Shown: positions 33,610 through 48,000 of the stretch, in pieces | Position numbering within the stretch: position 1 is the stretch's first letter | Layout: the number at the start of each line of letters is the position of its first letter | Assembly (NCBI GenBank): GCA_003342895.1 | Contig: PTFA01000011.1 | Coordinates: forward strand, 6,475,902 to 6,539,901 | Origin: Casuarius casuarius | Lineage: Eukaryota > Chordata > Aves > Casuariiformes > Casuariidae | Length of the DNA: 64,000 nucleotides | Reading direction: 5' to 3' | Notes under the pieces: generated by a model | Database searches by the model: none | What the model saw: the letters and a program-made list of their open reading frames with translations, nothing else | What the model was told of the DNA's origin: nothing | Translations under genes and position numbers: made by a program

Positions 33610-36589
33610 AACTGTATGTAACTGAGGTGGCATGAAGAAGTGGCAAGGGAAAGGCTGCAAGCCAGACGAGTTGTTTTGGAGGGCCAGATCCTTGATTTAT
33701 ATCTTGTAGGTATGACGATAGAGACAAAATTAAATTATCACGTCAGGCTTTTTTCTCAGGATCCCATCTCAGTTGGTGCATAGGGTGGAACTGCTCTGCA
33801 GATTAATCAGGAGCAAGAAGGCAGTTATTCAGCTTGGACCTATGCTTTATTGTTGGAAAATTTGGAAGGGGGCGAGGGAGAAGAAAGGAGGGCCTCACTA
33901 TGAATGCAGCTGGATCTTGCCTTGGAAAACTGAAGTTTATTCCAAAGTATGNCATGCAATATTATTCAAGCTATCAAATCACTTAAAATGAACTTTTCCC
34001 ACTTGCTTACAAGGTTCTTCTTTTCTCTGGTGTCTTGTTTGCAGAAGAGTTTAGGACTCAAAGCTAAAATTGAAGTCAATAGGAGCTGTACTTTAAACAC
34101 AAAGAGTGCTATCTAATGCTAAGAATGCTGAAAAATCAGTTTCTAGCCATCTCTCAAGCTTGACATGCAAAATCAATTGATACTTTTGACCTTAAACTCC
34201 CTGTGATCCAGTAACCAATCTTTAAAATGTATATAATACCAAATACATCCCCATTTTAGAGGGGTGAAAGGTTGTGAAAATAAATTGGTATTTGGGAAGC
34301 CGTCACGTAGTAGAAATGTGTGAGTTATGATTCTGGTTTTAGAGCAATGTTTGAAGAGTGTGCCACCAATAATATCTGGAACTACACATAGAAAATAAAG
34401 AGAAATAAAAACTGAATAGCCTTTCATAAATGATTTCTATCCATCCTGTGCATTGAATGAGGAGGTAGGGAACTCATTACCTTTTGTTTGTGATCCTACT
34501 ACTACAGACAGTATCATAAGCCTGAGCATGAGGATTAAATTCAGATTGTACAAATCTGACTTTTAAATAAGAAACTTTTGTAAGTTAATAATGCTTTTAA
34601 CATCATTTATTTTATGGCCATGTACATATGCATCCATGCTTGTTCATGCATGTTGACAGGCTCAATTATAAATCATATTCAACTCTTAGCAAATATCTGT
34701 TTAGGATTCTGAGACATTGTTACAGTATATGGTGCAGGGATACCTTGAGAATATTATGCTTTGGCTTGTAAGGTATTTGGGGAGGCTTTCTTTCTATTTA
34801 TTTCTGGCTTTAATCACATCGTTGGAAGTAGAGTGTAATCTGCCATCAACATGTAATTTACATCAATTGTGCAAAATTGTTGTCAAATGACCTTGTTAAT
34901 ATGGCAAATCACATATAAGAGAGGGTATTTAAATGAGATCTAAATGTTTAAATAGCGTACGATTTTAGGATTAATAACATTCAAAATGTTGACTGTACCA
35001 CTTGAGTCTTATAACCTTTCTCAAATGGATCCTTAGTTAATTATCTCTAAAACCGGCCTTTTAAAATATTTTGCTGTGTCTAGAGATTGATATTTAACTT
35101 TTTTTTCTATTAATCATATTTAGTTTTAAGATTTGGAACGGTAGTCCTCTAAGGTTCAGCTAACATTTAAACAATTATGTTGCGACTTAGCATTGATCTA
35201 TTTTGGTTGCTTAACCCTTCAGTCAGCAGTTTTGTATTTTATGCAGACCTTGCTGATGTGACACCAGCATTTATAGTAGAGTGCATTTATTTTAATAGAA
35301 CATTTCTTGTCCTTGTAGTTATAACAGTTATGATTGTTATCATGAAACAAAGCAGTCTGAAGCTGTAATAGGACAATCTCACGTGCAGATACATGCATAG
35401 CCCTTGTGAAAACTTGTGAAGATTTTTTATTAAGAAACCATCATACGCGATTTGCAGGTTTTTCTTTTTTAAAAAAAAAAAAAGTAAGTCAAGAACTTCT
35501 TATTTTTCGGTGGGTAAAGCCTACAGCATAGGCTTAGCACCGAGTACAAAACCTGGACTAGTTACTCCATGATTCTGGCTTTTGAAGGCTATAGGAACAA
35601 ACCTTCTAATACCCTACCCATGGCATAGATTAAGGTAGCTGGAGGTATTTAACCTAAAGCAGTGCATCTGGCATGCTGTTGTTCATTGCTTCTTCCAGAA
35701 CGGGAGAGTTTCTATTCTGGCTCCTCCCTAACTCATTGTTTCTCAGAATAATTTCTGGGGTTTTTTTGAAGTACTTTGAGTTACCAGTTAAGCTCACTAG
35801 AGATATGGTACATCCGAGAGATACTGGTCCGTCTACTCCAGCCATAATTCAATTATGAGGCTGGAGTGCCATGTGCTGTCAAAGTGTCACTGCCATTTAA
35901 ATAGCAATTGCTTCATTTCTGTGCTATGGTACAAACATTTAACGGCTGTGTCATAAACTAGATCTAATCTAGCATAAAATAAAAATTTAAAAAGTAAAAT
36001 AAAAGTTGTCAATCAGTTGGCGATGGACAGAGGGAGAAGGAACTGCTTGTTTGGTGGAAGTGCTAGTTTAAATTCATCAACTCTGACGCTTCTTACTTTG
36101 TTAAAAGATCAGAAGAAACTTGGGCTAAGAAATGCTCATTTACATTTTAAAACCATTCTAAGATTAATTAATATTTTAATGTGTCTGAAGTTTGGAAAAT
36201 AATTAATAGATAATGTATNGAACACATTTAGTGTCTTTTTCAGACGACTTTTTCAAGCGCTGTCCATCTCTGAATTTTTTAATGGTGGCATCTGAAGGTC
36301 ATTTATGAGCAATTCGTGTGACCATTTGAAGCTAATAAACAACCTTATGTGGTATAAATGTACCACCTGCTCCCTTTTTGCAAGAGTAACTTTCAGTATC
36401 CATGTCACGATCCTGTTTGTCATGTTTGAGTTCAATATTTACTTTATAGAGGAGAACCTAAATGATGGGGTATCAGAATTATTATCTAGCTTGCTTCCTG
36501 CTCTCAGACACTTTTTCTTGAATGCTCGTCATGTATAACGCATGTGTCATACAAGCATTTCCAGAGGTGCCAGCTCATTTTCAGGTACT
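33610..36589. other. AT-rich non-coding DNA
   Basis: No gene was recognised. It includes 'gggccagatccttgatttat' at 33681-33700 and 'aattgaagtcaataggagct' at about 34069-34087, both resembling ancient dispersed amniote motifs. A T6-A13 stretch lies at 35465-35483. Confidence 0.5.
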
Positions 36590-37100
36590 ATTCTTGTTCA
36601 GGAAGGGGGGGAGGAGGAGCCTTTTCGGGAGGTCACATTTCTTCTTCTGTGGCTGAAAGGGCCAAATGCTATAGCTTTCCTCCTTCAAGAGGACGTGACT
36701 TTCTGCGCATGCATAGATTGAGGTAATATGTAATCTCTGCCAGTGGGAAGACTGGGCTGTGCTGAGCAGTAAGTGCTTAGCTCAGTCGTAGCNGTTGTCC
36801 CCGGCCTCTGCAGCAACATGAACAGCAGCCTGGTTCAGCCCCTGCTTCTTAGCACTCGCTCGTCTTCCACCCCAAACAGAAGAGCATCCTTTGCATTTCT
36901 CTTTCTTTTTCCTCCCTGCGGGAAGGATGGGAGGATGGGTCTTTGTGTGGAGGGAGCCTCTGCACCATGGGGTGGAAGCTGCTGCCTGCGGGAGGCCTAC
37001 CTCATGGTGGGCATGCACGGCTGCGGGGCGGTGCGTGGGCAGCAGCTGCCTGCGGAGGAGGGAGGGGAGATCCTGAAATCGATATCCAGCTCTGGCAGGC
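36590..37100. other. GC-rich, CpG-containing island
   Basis: About 500 bp of elevated GC with G-rich purine tracts (for example near 36601-36618) and a repeated GCTGCCTGCGG block (about 36980 and 37045). Overlapping frames of 60-119 codons occur on both strands, one broken by the N at 36793. No domain is seen. It could be a promoter or first exon of an unannotated transcript or a non-coding RNA, or an old repeat. No TATA box or clear donor site was identified. Confidence 0.4.
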
Positions 37101-40100
37101 CACCCGGTGTTTTTAGAGAATATTTAGAATAACAAAACCATCTTGTCCTAAATTCATGTCATAAATTACTGCTGCTTCTGCGGCTTGAAATCTGATGCTG
37201 GGTAGCATTCACATTTCTGAGCAGCTGCCAGGTTGCATTCAGGGGCACCAGCAAAGAGTGTGGCCTTTTATGTTGCTCGTGCAATTCAATAGGTAGTATG
37301 TACTGTGCTGTATATATACCGCTGGTATATACCTTCGAAAACATAGTAAATTCCAAAATTTATACNAAACCTAGGCAAACAAGAAAGGACGTAGGGAGTT
37401 GAAATATAGAAGAGGTGCCAGTATTACTCATCCTCCTCCCACTCTCTCTGTTGGTTATACTTTCCTTTAACAGTAGAAGCCAACAGTATATTTTAACAAC
37501 TTTTTTTCTTCCAAATTTCTNTTTTTAGATTTATAGTTGGAAGGCATCAGCAAATAATTTTAAGTTTTAGTGCTCATAGAAAGTTCCAAATTAACAGCCT
37601 TTGAAAATAAAATCTGTAGCTCAGACAGGGCACAGCAAAGGCAGGATATGCATGAGCTTAGGGCCTGTGTGATGTGCTTCAGAACTGGTAGTATTCCCAT
37701 TGTATGACCTTTCTGTTGCGACTACCATTAAACGTATCAATTAATGGTAATGATTTTATGGCGTGGGCTCTTGCACCTTGAGAACTATGCTAAGACCACT
37801 CATTCACTGTATCTGAGGTCCAGAATGGTGAAATGGGACTAATTTTTCAGTTGCTTTTTGTAGTTACTGATCCTCTGAATCATTCAGTCCTTCGGCGTCC
37901 AAAACGACCTTTTGCCCAAGGACTGAGAACTAATTCTGGTGAGGCATTAGCACATTTATTTACAGCATTTGACTAAAATGTGCCATACTGATAGATGAAG
38001 TACCATGTCATGTTTCTGAGATTCTATATTCCCAAGTTATCAAACCGCATTAAGTGTTTGATGGACCCTTTCTGTATCATTCTCAAGTGCATGAGGTACA
38101 TACAAGTGTACGTAAAAGTACAAGGGGAGCTGGCTACAGCTACTCAGGCAATTGCATCTGTGCTTCTTTCTTGTCACTGCTTACTATTTTAATGGACATT
38201 TGGGGAAAAATACTTCTGTTTTCGCCTGATCGAGGTAATATTCGGTGAGGAAAAAAAGTGTTTTCCCAAAACTTGATTTTTTAAAAGCAAATGTTTACTT
38301 TGAACTCTCTTGTGAGCATTTAGTTGATCTTTCCTGAGGATGTTTGCTGCTTTTATTCTAATTTCTTACATCCTGCTGTGCCACACAAACCAAGTTTGCA
38401 GGTGCTGACCCACCTGCCCAGTCAGCATCAGCAGTTCCTAGTGGGAGGTGCTGTACAATCCCACAGGCGAAAACCGCTACTGCTAGCAAGGACTTGTATT
38501 CTAAGATAAAACAAACCTGCNGGTGGGACAAACTGTGTGAGGTAAAGCAAGGATAGCCATAGTAAAAACGTACCATTACAAGCTCAGCTTGATAGTTTTG
38601 AATCATTTAAATGTATAAGGTAGGCTTGGGCGTCTGACCCTGTTGTGATTAATGCTTAGGTCTAGAACTACAAATAATATTCCCCTCTGCTCCACAGGAA
38701 GCTTCTTCAGCTGCAGTTTTGGAGGGCATGTGCTAACCAATGCATAATTTCCGACATTGTGTTGCTTGATCTAGTGGCTTGGACGTACTTCTGGCATCGA
38801 GATCCATCTGCTATTCAGAAAGCATAGGAAAAGAGGCAGCAAGCCAGATGTCGTGTATTAAAGACCTTGTCTCACTTTGGATGACAAGTCTGGAATGCAG
38901 CATTTGGCACATTTCTTGCATCAGTAAAAGGATAACACGAGAATGGTGTGATCTTCCAATAGCTCATATTGCATCCTGACTTGAGGAAGGACAAACAATT
39001 GCCCAGCAGGTCAAGGTGCTAACAGCCTTGCATTTTTTTTGGTCAAGTGGTTTATTTCAAAATGTTAAGAGAAACACCAAAAGCCACCAATTATGGTTAT
39101 TGTTTAACAAGTGCCTGAATCAGTTTCTGAGTCCTTGGAGATGATGCCTACCTGTAAGAATATGTGCATAATTTGAATATAGATTAAATTATTCTAGAAT
39201 TAAGACTGACATGTTCAGATTTACACTTTCATCTACAATTTAGATTCTGGATGCCATTTAATCTGTAATAATGTCTCCTTATAACTAGGACACGTGGCAC
39301 GAACAAGCATAATATCCTGAAGTATAATACTGATTTTGCCTTTCTTCACAGCNCTCTAATTCTGTGCACGATACATACGCTGAACGTACGACATTCCCAT
39401 CTGATCGTATGACCAAAACCGCCTCCATCAAAGAAAAACAACTCCCCCCAGCCCCAAACCAACAACCCACAATAATAGATGGCTCTCTAGTAAGATTTTA
39501 CTTAATGACTGTGCTGCCACAGCTTGAAACAGTGGCCATACTTCGCTTATAAATGTATTTCTCCTAATGGCAAAAAGAGTACTTCATGAGAGAGTTAATT
39601 CCAAATCTGTTTTCTATACTCTGTCAGCCCAAATATATGCAGTACAGTTTTTATGCTTTATGTTCTATCAAAAAGGATTTTCCAAAGGTAGTTCAAATGG
39701 TGGGAAAAATAGGAAAAGAGAATAGTCTGCAGTTTTCTGACAAAAATATGCTGGATATTTCATAGCTAGTGACTTGACAGTACTGAGATCTGTTGCAAAG
39801 AGACTGAATTTTTTGGAAAAACTACCCTGGTGCTTGATTTTCAACCCCAAACACATTTTATTTAATCATTAAGGGATAGATTAATTATTCATTTATCCTG
39901 ATTGTTGCAGTAATAAGATGGGGCAGCTATCCAAAGCCTTAGGTAGCAATACAGTACTTCTGAAATACTGAAAATATTTTTTAGTCATGCAAAGCAAAAC
40001 CATTAAGGTCTTAAAGATAACTCCTCCATTTTTATCTCAAGTTATTTGTGCCATGCCAAATGCTTTCCAAATGATATTTTACGGAACAGTTCCTCTAGAA

Positions 40101-40729
40101 ATGGTTAATTTTTTTAAAAAAAGAAGAAAAAGAGTTTTATGTGATTCATGATTAGAGTGCTTTTTCAAATAATGTGTTCTAGATGTCCAAGCATTTGAAT
40201 GCTTGGACATGTAAGAGACGAGATCTTTTGAAAAGAACATACTTTATCTGGTTTTCAGTTTTATGCTTAAAATTCCGTGAAAGCTAATATATTTCTACAA
40301 ATGAATTCTACTTAAAATTAAACATTCTAATGGTTGTCCACAAACGTTTACTAATTATTAACTTTTATCTTCCAAATATGTTATCCTAAATCTGCAGTTC
40401 CAAGTAGCTCTCTTCCTGTTTTTTGTTTTTCATAATTTGCCATATGTTTCAGTCAAAGTAAAGAGGTCTTTACAGCATTGTTTTTTCACAAACACTATAG
40501 GGAATCAGATTGATTTTCTTCTTCTCTCTTGCCCATAGCTTGCCAATTTTCAAACTCTAAGAATAGCATTATACCAAAGGCTGAATAACCGCTCCTGTTC
40601 TTGGGCAACTGCCCATATATTGCCTGTCTCATCACAGGTATAATGTTTATTTAAAAAAAATGCCGTCTCTCATCCATCCTCTTAACATGTTTTGTTGAAC
40701 AGTCATCATGTTTGTTTTAACAAACTGGG
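37101..40729. other. AT-rich non-coding DNA
   Basis: No gene or RNA was recognised. It contains the palindrome listed at 40183. Confidence 0.5.
40183..40210. repeat. Near-perfect 28-bp palindrome
   Basis: Two 13-bp arms, ATGTCCAAGCATT (40183-40195) and AATGCTTGGACAT (40198-40210), are perfect reverse complements separated only by TG. On single-stranded DNA or RNA this would make a tight hairpin. Confidence 0.95.
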
Positions 40730-41230
40730 AAGCCCTGGGGAACAGGAGGTCGGGCAGCTTCTATCCCCGCTTACTGCACAGTGCAATGCCTCTGACTACC
40801 CGTGAGGGCAGTGCTGTGACCAGCAGTGCCTGAGAGTGCAGATCCATCCTCACAGTCCTTGACGCCTTTCTCTTCCACTCGATTAGGTCAGAAATGGCAC
40901 TGGCAGGTCTCATCTCACCTGCATATAGGCACATGCATAATTAAATGAATTTGCCTGCTCCTGTTGGCACAAATGCAGAAGGGATAGTAGCTTTGCACGA
41001 GGTGGTAGCTCCTTCAGTGGCTACTTGTGTGAGGACAATAAGGAACTACTTGCATGGAGAAATGGTATGAGTGCTTGGTGGAGTGGACATGGAGGAAGGC
41101 CTGCTGGTGCTTGAACATGGTGCCTGAAAAGAAGTAGGCTTATTTCACTGCAGGACTAAGGGACCCAAGATCTGGAGGCAACTCCTGTTACTCCAGAGAT
41201 TGGAGCACCCTGAAAACAGCCTGGAATCAA
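40730..41230. other. GC-richer, non-repetitive segment
   Basis: About 500 bp with higher GC than its flanks and no long open frame on either strand. It could be an old repeat or a conserved non-coding element. I cannot classify it. Confidence 0.3.
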
Positions 41231-44200
41231 AATCTTTGTTTCTGATCCCCCAAAATAACAGTTCTGAGATATCATGTGGGCTCCATTCTTAATTAATATT
41301 TACATAATTTCAATCTTTTTTTCTTCCAGAATACTGCTGACATTTACTCTGGTTTTCACTGTTGTGTATCAGTTTGGATTCCATCCCCTTCACTCGCTTT
41401 CTTAAACAGACAAGTTAATAAGAGACTGATCATTTTCACCTATTTATAACTAGCACCATTCCCCCTACTTCCAGCAAGGCAAAGATTCTATTCGGATTTC
41501 ATGCTTTTTGGAAAGTATCGAATTAGAAATAAATGGCAAAAAATCTCTCTGCATAATTGCCCAACCTGATTATAATTGCAAAATACACAATAAGTGCAAG
41601 TTATTTAAAACCCTTACTTGTGAGAAGAATATAAAATGTGGGGTTAGAATATGAAATCTAACTGAAAAATATGTAAGATCTAGTAAAATGCTGACCTGTG
41701 TATTTTACAGCATATGGATATCCATCAGGAAAAACGGACTGCCCTTTACCCTTCGAGAGCTTATAAAACATGATTCCTCAGTATGGGTGTGTTATCGCTT
41801 AGCCTGCTTTGCTTGCTAGTTCCCACAGTAATAATATCATATAGCTTTGGCATTGAAAGAGAATTCCTTATCTATATTAGCAAAAAATACTGAAGTTCAT
41901 CATTGCCTTAATTGTGCTGAAATCAGTGGAAATATCAAGCGATAAATTTAGCTCGGGTGATATATAGAAGAAACATTAATTATCAGGAAACCAAGAGAAA
42001 ACATGTCTTTATCATTGATTTTTTTCTAAGTGTTTTACAAATGAACACAAAGTCCCTTTTGAAATCAGTATTCNGAAATACCAGATTTATATCTATTATG
42101 GATGAGTCAACAATGGAAATGAATTGGCAATAAATTATGTTACAGTGCTGTTTTGCCCTAGTATTTAAACCTACCTCAAAAATACTTAGACTTAAAATGG
42201 CTGTTCTTCTTTTTAACGTGATTTAATCTGAAAGGTGATGAAGTGCTTAGAATAAGGTACTCATATTTGGGTGATCACATGCAACCCATCTGCATTCTGC
42301 AGTGACATGATTATGCCACTTCAGTGCTATTCTTCTGTTTTATTTTGTGTGTGATTAAGGAAAAAAACAGTACCATTTATTCTTTAAACACTTCCATTGC
42401 TATTAGCAGTAATTAATCAATTCATGTCTTGAAATGCCTCCAAGAATTTATGTTTGACATACCTTATGTTTAACTACAGCATCATGCTATAAAATCTACC
42501 AACCTATTCCAGTTGTTACTGGCCGTCTTGTTAAACCGCTCATGAAGTAACTTTTTTTGTATTCACTGTCTAGTAGGGAATGCTACTTTACCCTTCAGAC
42601 TAAGCTAGGACATCATACTGCTATGCCTCAGATAATTTTATTCACTGAAATTTTCCCAGAGGATAATTTCTATATAAAATGATGATTTATTGAAAATAAA
42701 ACATTTATAGGAAAGACATAAGTTCTGGCAAATTTTGGTTTCAGAATTAAAAAAAAAATGTTATTAAGGCCTAAGCATTTTACTTCACCTGCTTCAGAAC
42801 AGAATACCTTGATATTTTTTCTCTGAGAGCAACTTCTTGTTATTTATTTTAATTCTGCAGTGTTTTTGAAATGTGGTAGTAACTTTCAAGAAGTATAAAT
42901 GTGCATTGTCTGAATTAAGCACTGTTTTAATCTCATTCTCAGTTTTAAATAACATGTTTTACTTCTGAGCAGGGACTAAGGACCCCAAAATTTGCAAAAT
43001 GGATAACTGGATTCCACAGTTCGTTTCTCTTGGTAAAATTCACTTTTATGAAGATAAGTGACAAACAAGACCTCTCAGTTTGAGGATTCTACCTGCAAGG
43101 GTGTAGATGATATCTATGAAGGATAAAAATGTCAATCGTTGTGTAAAGCTGTTGTGCATGCTGCTTCTTGATCAATAGGACAAAGAAAAAGCACAAGCTG
43201 GTCAGAATAAGTGGATATTGAAGACCAAGAAAAATCCTGTCCCACATGTATCAAGTAAGATTATTCTAACACTTGGCAGCATTTCCATGAGAGACGTCCT
43301 TTGTCCTTCTCTATGTTTTATGTGCAGCTGAGCACATGCTCAGTAAATGCTGTAGACAAATTGGTATCATGCTTGGGAGATGAAAATAGTCAGATGACTA
43401 TTCCTGCCATCACAGATCTTAAGACTTTCAAGTCACTGCAATTAGACCTCACCTTTTCTGAGTGTTCACTGTCGTCTTATTTTGCATTACTCCATTCTGG
43501 TAGCAATATAGCTGTGTGCCACACAAGCTTCTGCTCTTTCAGTTCATTGCTGCAAAGGTCCAGCTCCTCTTTCATCTCCCTCTAATTTCAATGTAAGTTA
43601 AGCCAATTTAGCATCTGCTGGGATTAAGACATTCTAAATTTTCAGCTTTTTATGCAGGTGACAAACTGATATCCGGTGAGGTGACTCTGTGTGGTCCTTT
43701 CACGGGATACTAGCACCAAGCCCTGGGGTATTTGCTTAATTCTGAGGCAAGATACTGAATAAGAGAGATTAAACCTTTTGGAAGATTTTGGTTGCTAAGT
43801 TATTTTAAGCATAAAAGTTCCTTTTTCTTTTTTCAGAAGGAAAAGTGCATAATAGCTAATTAGGCCCTTAGGGATCAATTTTCAAAACAGTGTGCAGGAG
43901 GTGTGAGCACAAACCTTATTTGCTAATGGGTTTTGTGAACATAACTTCTGTGATTTATCAAAATTTAGCACAACAAAACAGCAACCCTATTGGAGAAGCA
44001 CATTTAAATATGTAGAATATGGTATCTTTATCTTCAAGGCATTACATAGATGACATACATTAATCCACAGAAAGAGTGTTCCTGTGGTCATTAGGTTTAC
44101 TTCTTCAAACCTGTAAACATAATAAAATAATAAAATATTCTTTACTGCCCTGTAGAAGGAATCAGTCCTTAAGTCCTTATGCATCTCCTCACTGCTTAAG

Positions 44201-44778
44201 GGAGAAAAAGCAACAAAAGACTGACCACTAATTTTGGTGATGAAAAAATTATAAAGAAATAATTATTATTAAACATGTCATTGTGAAAATCATGCAAGGT
44301 TTTTACAAGGAATTAAGTGAGCCTATGAAACAAATGCAAAGATTGCACAGCTGTAAAAATGCAATAAATGCATGTTATTTTTCAATAACATTAAATAAAA
44401 AATGTGATCCTTAAAATCTGGGAATATTAAAGTATGCTATCATTTACATTAATATTGGAGGGCATAACGGCAAGAAAGGATTCAGAGGTAGATGGATGCA
44501 ACTGAAAGCAAGTCGGAGTTGATTCAGGAGACATATAGCTGTATTCGAAAGGCATGGCATGTTAGTTTGGGCACACTGCCATGCTATTCCAGCTCTCTAA
44601 TTTGAAAACTGGAGTTTCTTCATTTCCTGCCTGCTCAGCCTGCAAGCAGATGAGCTCAGGTTTGTCTAAACCTTCATAAGTACGTGTGCCTTAAGAGCTG
44701 AAAGGAGAATCTGGATACATGTGGTCTGATACTATTAATGCATATATGAACATCCAAGAACATATACATCAAGGCCTC

Positions 44779-44792
44779 TGTGTGTGTGTGTG
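44779..44792. repeat. (TG)7 microsatellite
   Basis: Seven consecutive TG units. Confidence 0.9.
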
Positions 44793-45049
44793 AAATTAAT
44801 GTTGTACAGTTAGATCTAGAGACTTCATACTTGTTCTGAAAAGTATGCAAACCAAAAGATTAAAAGAAGAAGAATAGATAGGAAAGTTTGATATTTAAAA
44901 TGTTTTAAGTATGTATTATGTCAGGAAGACAGTTCATGCCCAAAAGTTCTTACAGTTTAAATAGAAAAGAGAAAGGATAGGAGGTTATATTTCTATTTTG
45001 CTGACAAAGAACAAACGATGGACATAAATAGAGCGTGGATTTGACTAGG

Positions 45050-45095
45050 TCAATGAAGGTTTGCCATTGACTTCAATGGAATCAGGATTTCACTC
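45050..45095. repeat. Copy of an ancient dispersed 'attgacttcaatgg' motif
   Basis: The segment 'ttgccattgacttcaatgga' followed by 'atcaggatt' is the best-preserved of several related sites (3241, 18072, 34069). Confidence 0.5.
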
Positions 45096-48000
45096 TAAAT
45101 GGCTTTTTTGTGGATGGAAAAGAAATTTGTAGCTAAGAAAATAAATATAGGTCTACTGAACACCCAGTTGGTGTCTTAACGATATAAAATCTTTAGTCAG
45201 GTTTATATGGAGCTATTTGCTGATTATAGCATAATCTAAAGAAATCAGCTGCTTCTGTATTTTCCAGGCTTCAAATAGATCATTATAAAAGTTCACAAAA
45301 AAAGAACAATCACCACTATTCCAGCCCACCCTTACTAATACAAGCTTTTGATTTCAAATACTTGCAGTTTCTATAAAGGACAACAATTTTTGACCTGAGT
45401 AGAAAAAGATTTGTTGGCTTAAATATTTCATTGCTCAAATGGCATCTATTATCTAGAAAACATTACATTTCCCAGAGAATAGGAAAGATATTTAACGATA
45501 TGTGAACACAGATAATCACTTCAAATTGGTGATTTTATTTCTTAATGCTACTGGACAGTAGCCTAAAGTGGCCAGTTTCATTACACTAGAATATAGATTT
45601 GACTGAAGTGTGCAATTTTTTCCTTCAGTGCGCATTTAATGGAACAGTGTAATAGTCTCAGAATATTTATACTGTGGGACATGACTGGAAAATTGTGAAT
45701 ATGTATTTGTTGCAGTTATATTGTTTTTATTAGCGAATATTGAAATGCCAGTTCTAAACGGTTTGTTATTACATATATATTTACATTTATTATAACAGGC
45801 TAAGAAAGTGCAAAGAGGATCATTAACACTAATTCAAAGAGTATTTGACAAAGCACTTTGCTTGAAGATCTTCTGGTTACAAATAAAAATTTGTCTCTCA
45901 AAAATCTATTGCGTTTCAAGTGGAGACTAGCTAGGATGTGAATTGTAGTATTTACACCATAAAATCCTGAGGTGATGCTGTAGTCCAGTTTAAAGGAGAT
46001 TTTGTTTTAAGAAATGATTGCCTGAGCTCTGAAATTGGCCAGTATCTGAATAAATATGTTTATTTTTAGCTACATGTTTTTGCACTTTGATAACTTCCAT
46101 ATGTAATGTTATCATTAGCTGTTTGTTCTTTTCTGCACTTACTCCTTGACTGCAAGCACTGAAAGACAATCCCCTCTCTTAGGCACTATATGCATAGACT
46201 AGAATTACTGCAATATCTAGAATTATGGAAGCCATTGATGTGGAATAGTTATTCAACAATAAATCTTCCAGGTAGACATTCCTATTTCAAGAGAGGGACA
46301 AAAAACTGTATCTGTCCATTTTGGAAGCGTGTTAAGCTAAACTACCAGAAGCCACTGCTTCCAAGATAAGAGTTCTTACAGGGGTCGTTGTCACAGAAAA
46401 GGTTTTGCGCTTTAAATTTATCCCATGCCTTTGTTTGGAAGAGCTGGACCATAAAGACAGGCCTAAAAGAAGGTAGTCCTCCCCTCCCTAGCCATACCTC
46501 TACTTGGGATACACACCAAAGATGCACGCCAAAGCTCTTGCTCTTCTTCTACAATTCAGCAAAACTTGTAAATGCATACATAAATTTTAATAGAAACAAA
46601 AAGATTTAAACATATAAGTGCTTTGCCAATAGACGGCTGATACGGGTAATACTTTACTTTCCCTGTCTGCAAAATTGAGATGGCTATTCCTCCTCTGTGT
46701 CACCCTTTCTCTACACAGATTGTGTTTTCTGTCAGGGCAGACGCTATTTCTTACCAACTGTGTTACAATGCCCAACAGCATGACTCCCCACTCCTTCACA
46801 TTCCTGATAAATAACAATAAGGCATAGATTATTGATTTTTTCCTTTCATTTAGCAGAAGCTTAAATGAAAAATTCTCTTATCTTCTGCATGCCTTGTTCC
46901 CAGCACTTTCTGACTTCTTGTAAGCCATCTTGGCATCCTTTTGCCTTGATATGCATGTAATGTGTGGGGCAGTCTCCATATTTTCCTCTCTGTATCTGAC
47001 CAGCCCACAAAAAGTTTCTCCAGGACTATTATTATTTTCCTTCTTAACTTTTGCAAACATTTGTCATCCTGTTCTCCCTTCAGCCACTGTTATTATACTT
47101 CTGACCATCTGAAAATTAGCTGCTGAATCACCTACCTTACTATCTCATTAAGTCCTTCCACCAAGCCACTCATACTAGTTCTCTAACATCAATCTCTGAT
47201 CCATTCGTCCACTTTCTATCCTGCACAAAGTGTCCACATCACCTTTTCTCCTTTTCCCACAATTTTCTGATTTTTTTTTCTATCTGATCCCATATGCCAG
47301 AAGGGCCCTTCAGGATGACGTATCTTTTCCCACACTTTGCCACCTGCCAGAGGTGAGCAGCATTTTTTACTGTGCTTGTTAAGAAGTAATTGATTAGAAT
47401 TATCTAATATAGCTGAGTTTTTAAAGACTTTTGTTAGCCTCAAAGAGTTATTCTCATGACCTCTGTATCCTACAGGGATAGCGCATTCCTAAAGTGACAA
47501 TCAAGCTTCCTGTACCTCTTTGAAGCACTCTTTTTGATGATTCTTGAAGCTTCTACTTTGTGTCACAAACATAAGTGCATTAGGAAATGCTTATAAGTGC
47601 ACTCAGATACTTGCCTAATGGGTACCGATCTGCAAATCCTGTAACTACGTCTGATAAGAATAGCTGCAGTGCAGTCTTACTAGGCTGTTGTTACCACTGA
47701 AACCTCAATATCTTTCAAAGGAATAACTATATTAAAATGAGTATTAGGAGGTGGCAAACGCTAGCTGGGCTCATGAATTTTGACAGGCTGAACAGTGAAA
47801 GTCAGGTTCAGATTTACCCTCCTAAATCAGGTTGGCCTTTTATAGTGACACTGTGAGTTTGGCCTAATGTTTATTTATCACTAATGTTTGGGACAAATGG
47901 GACCGAGAAGCATTAATTTGTGATGTATTGTAGTGACTCTAGCACCTTAGTGCTGATGTTTATTGATTATTTTGCCCTTCTAAGAATACATCTTTGATCA

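Noticed and set aside
36773..37132. 119-codon plus-strand frame
   Set aside because: Frames are open on both strands in this GC-rich island, there is an internal N and no domain is seen.
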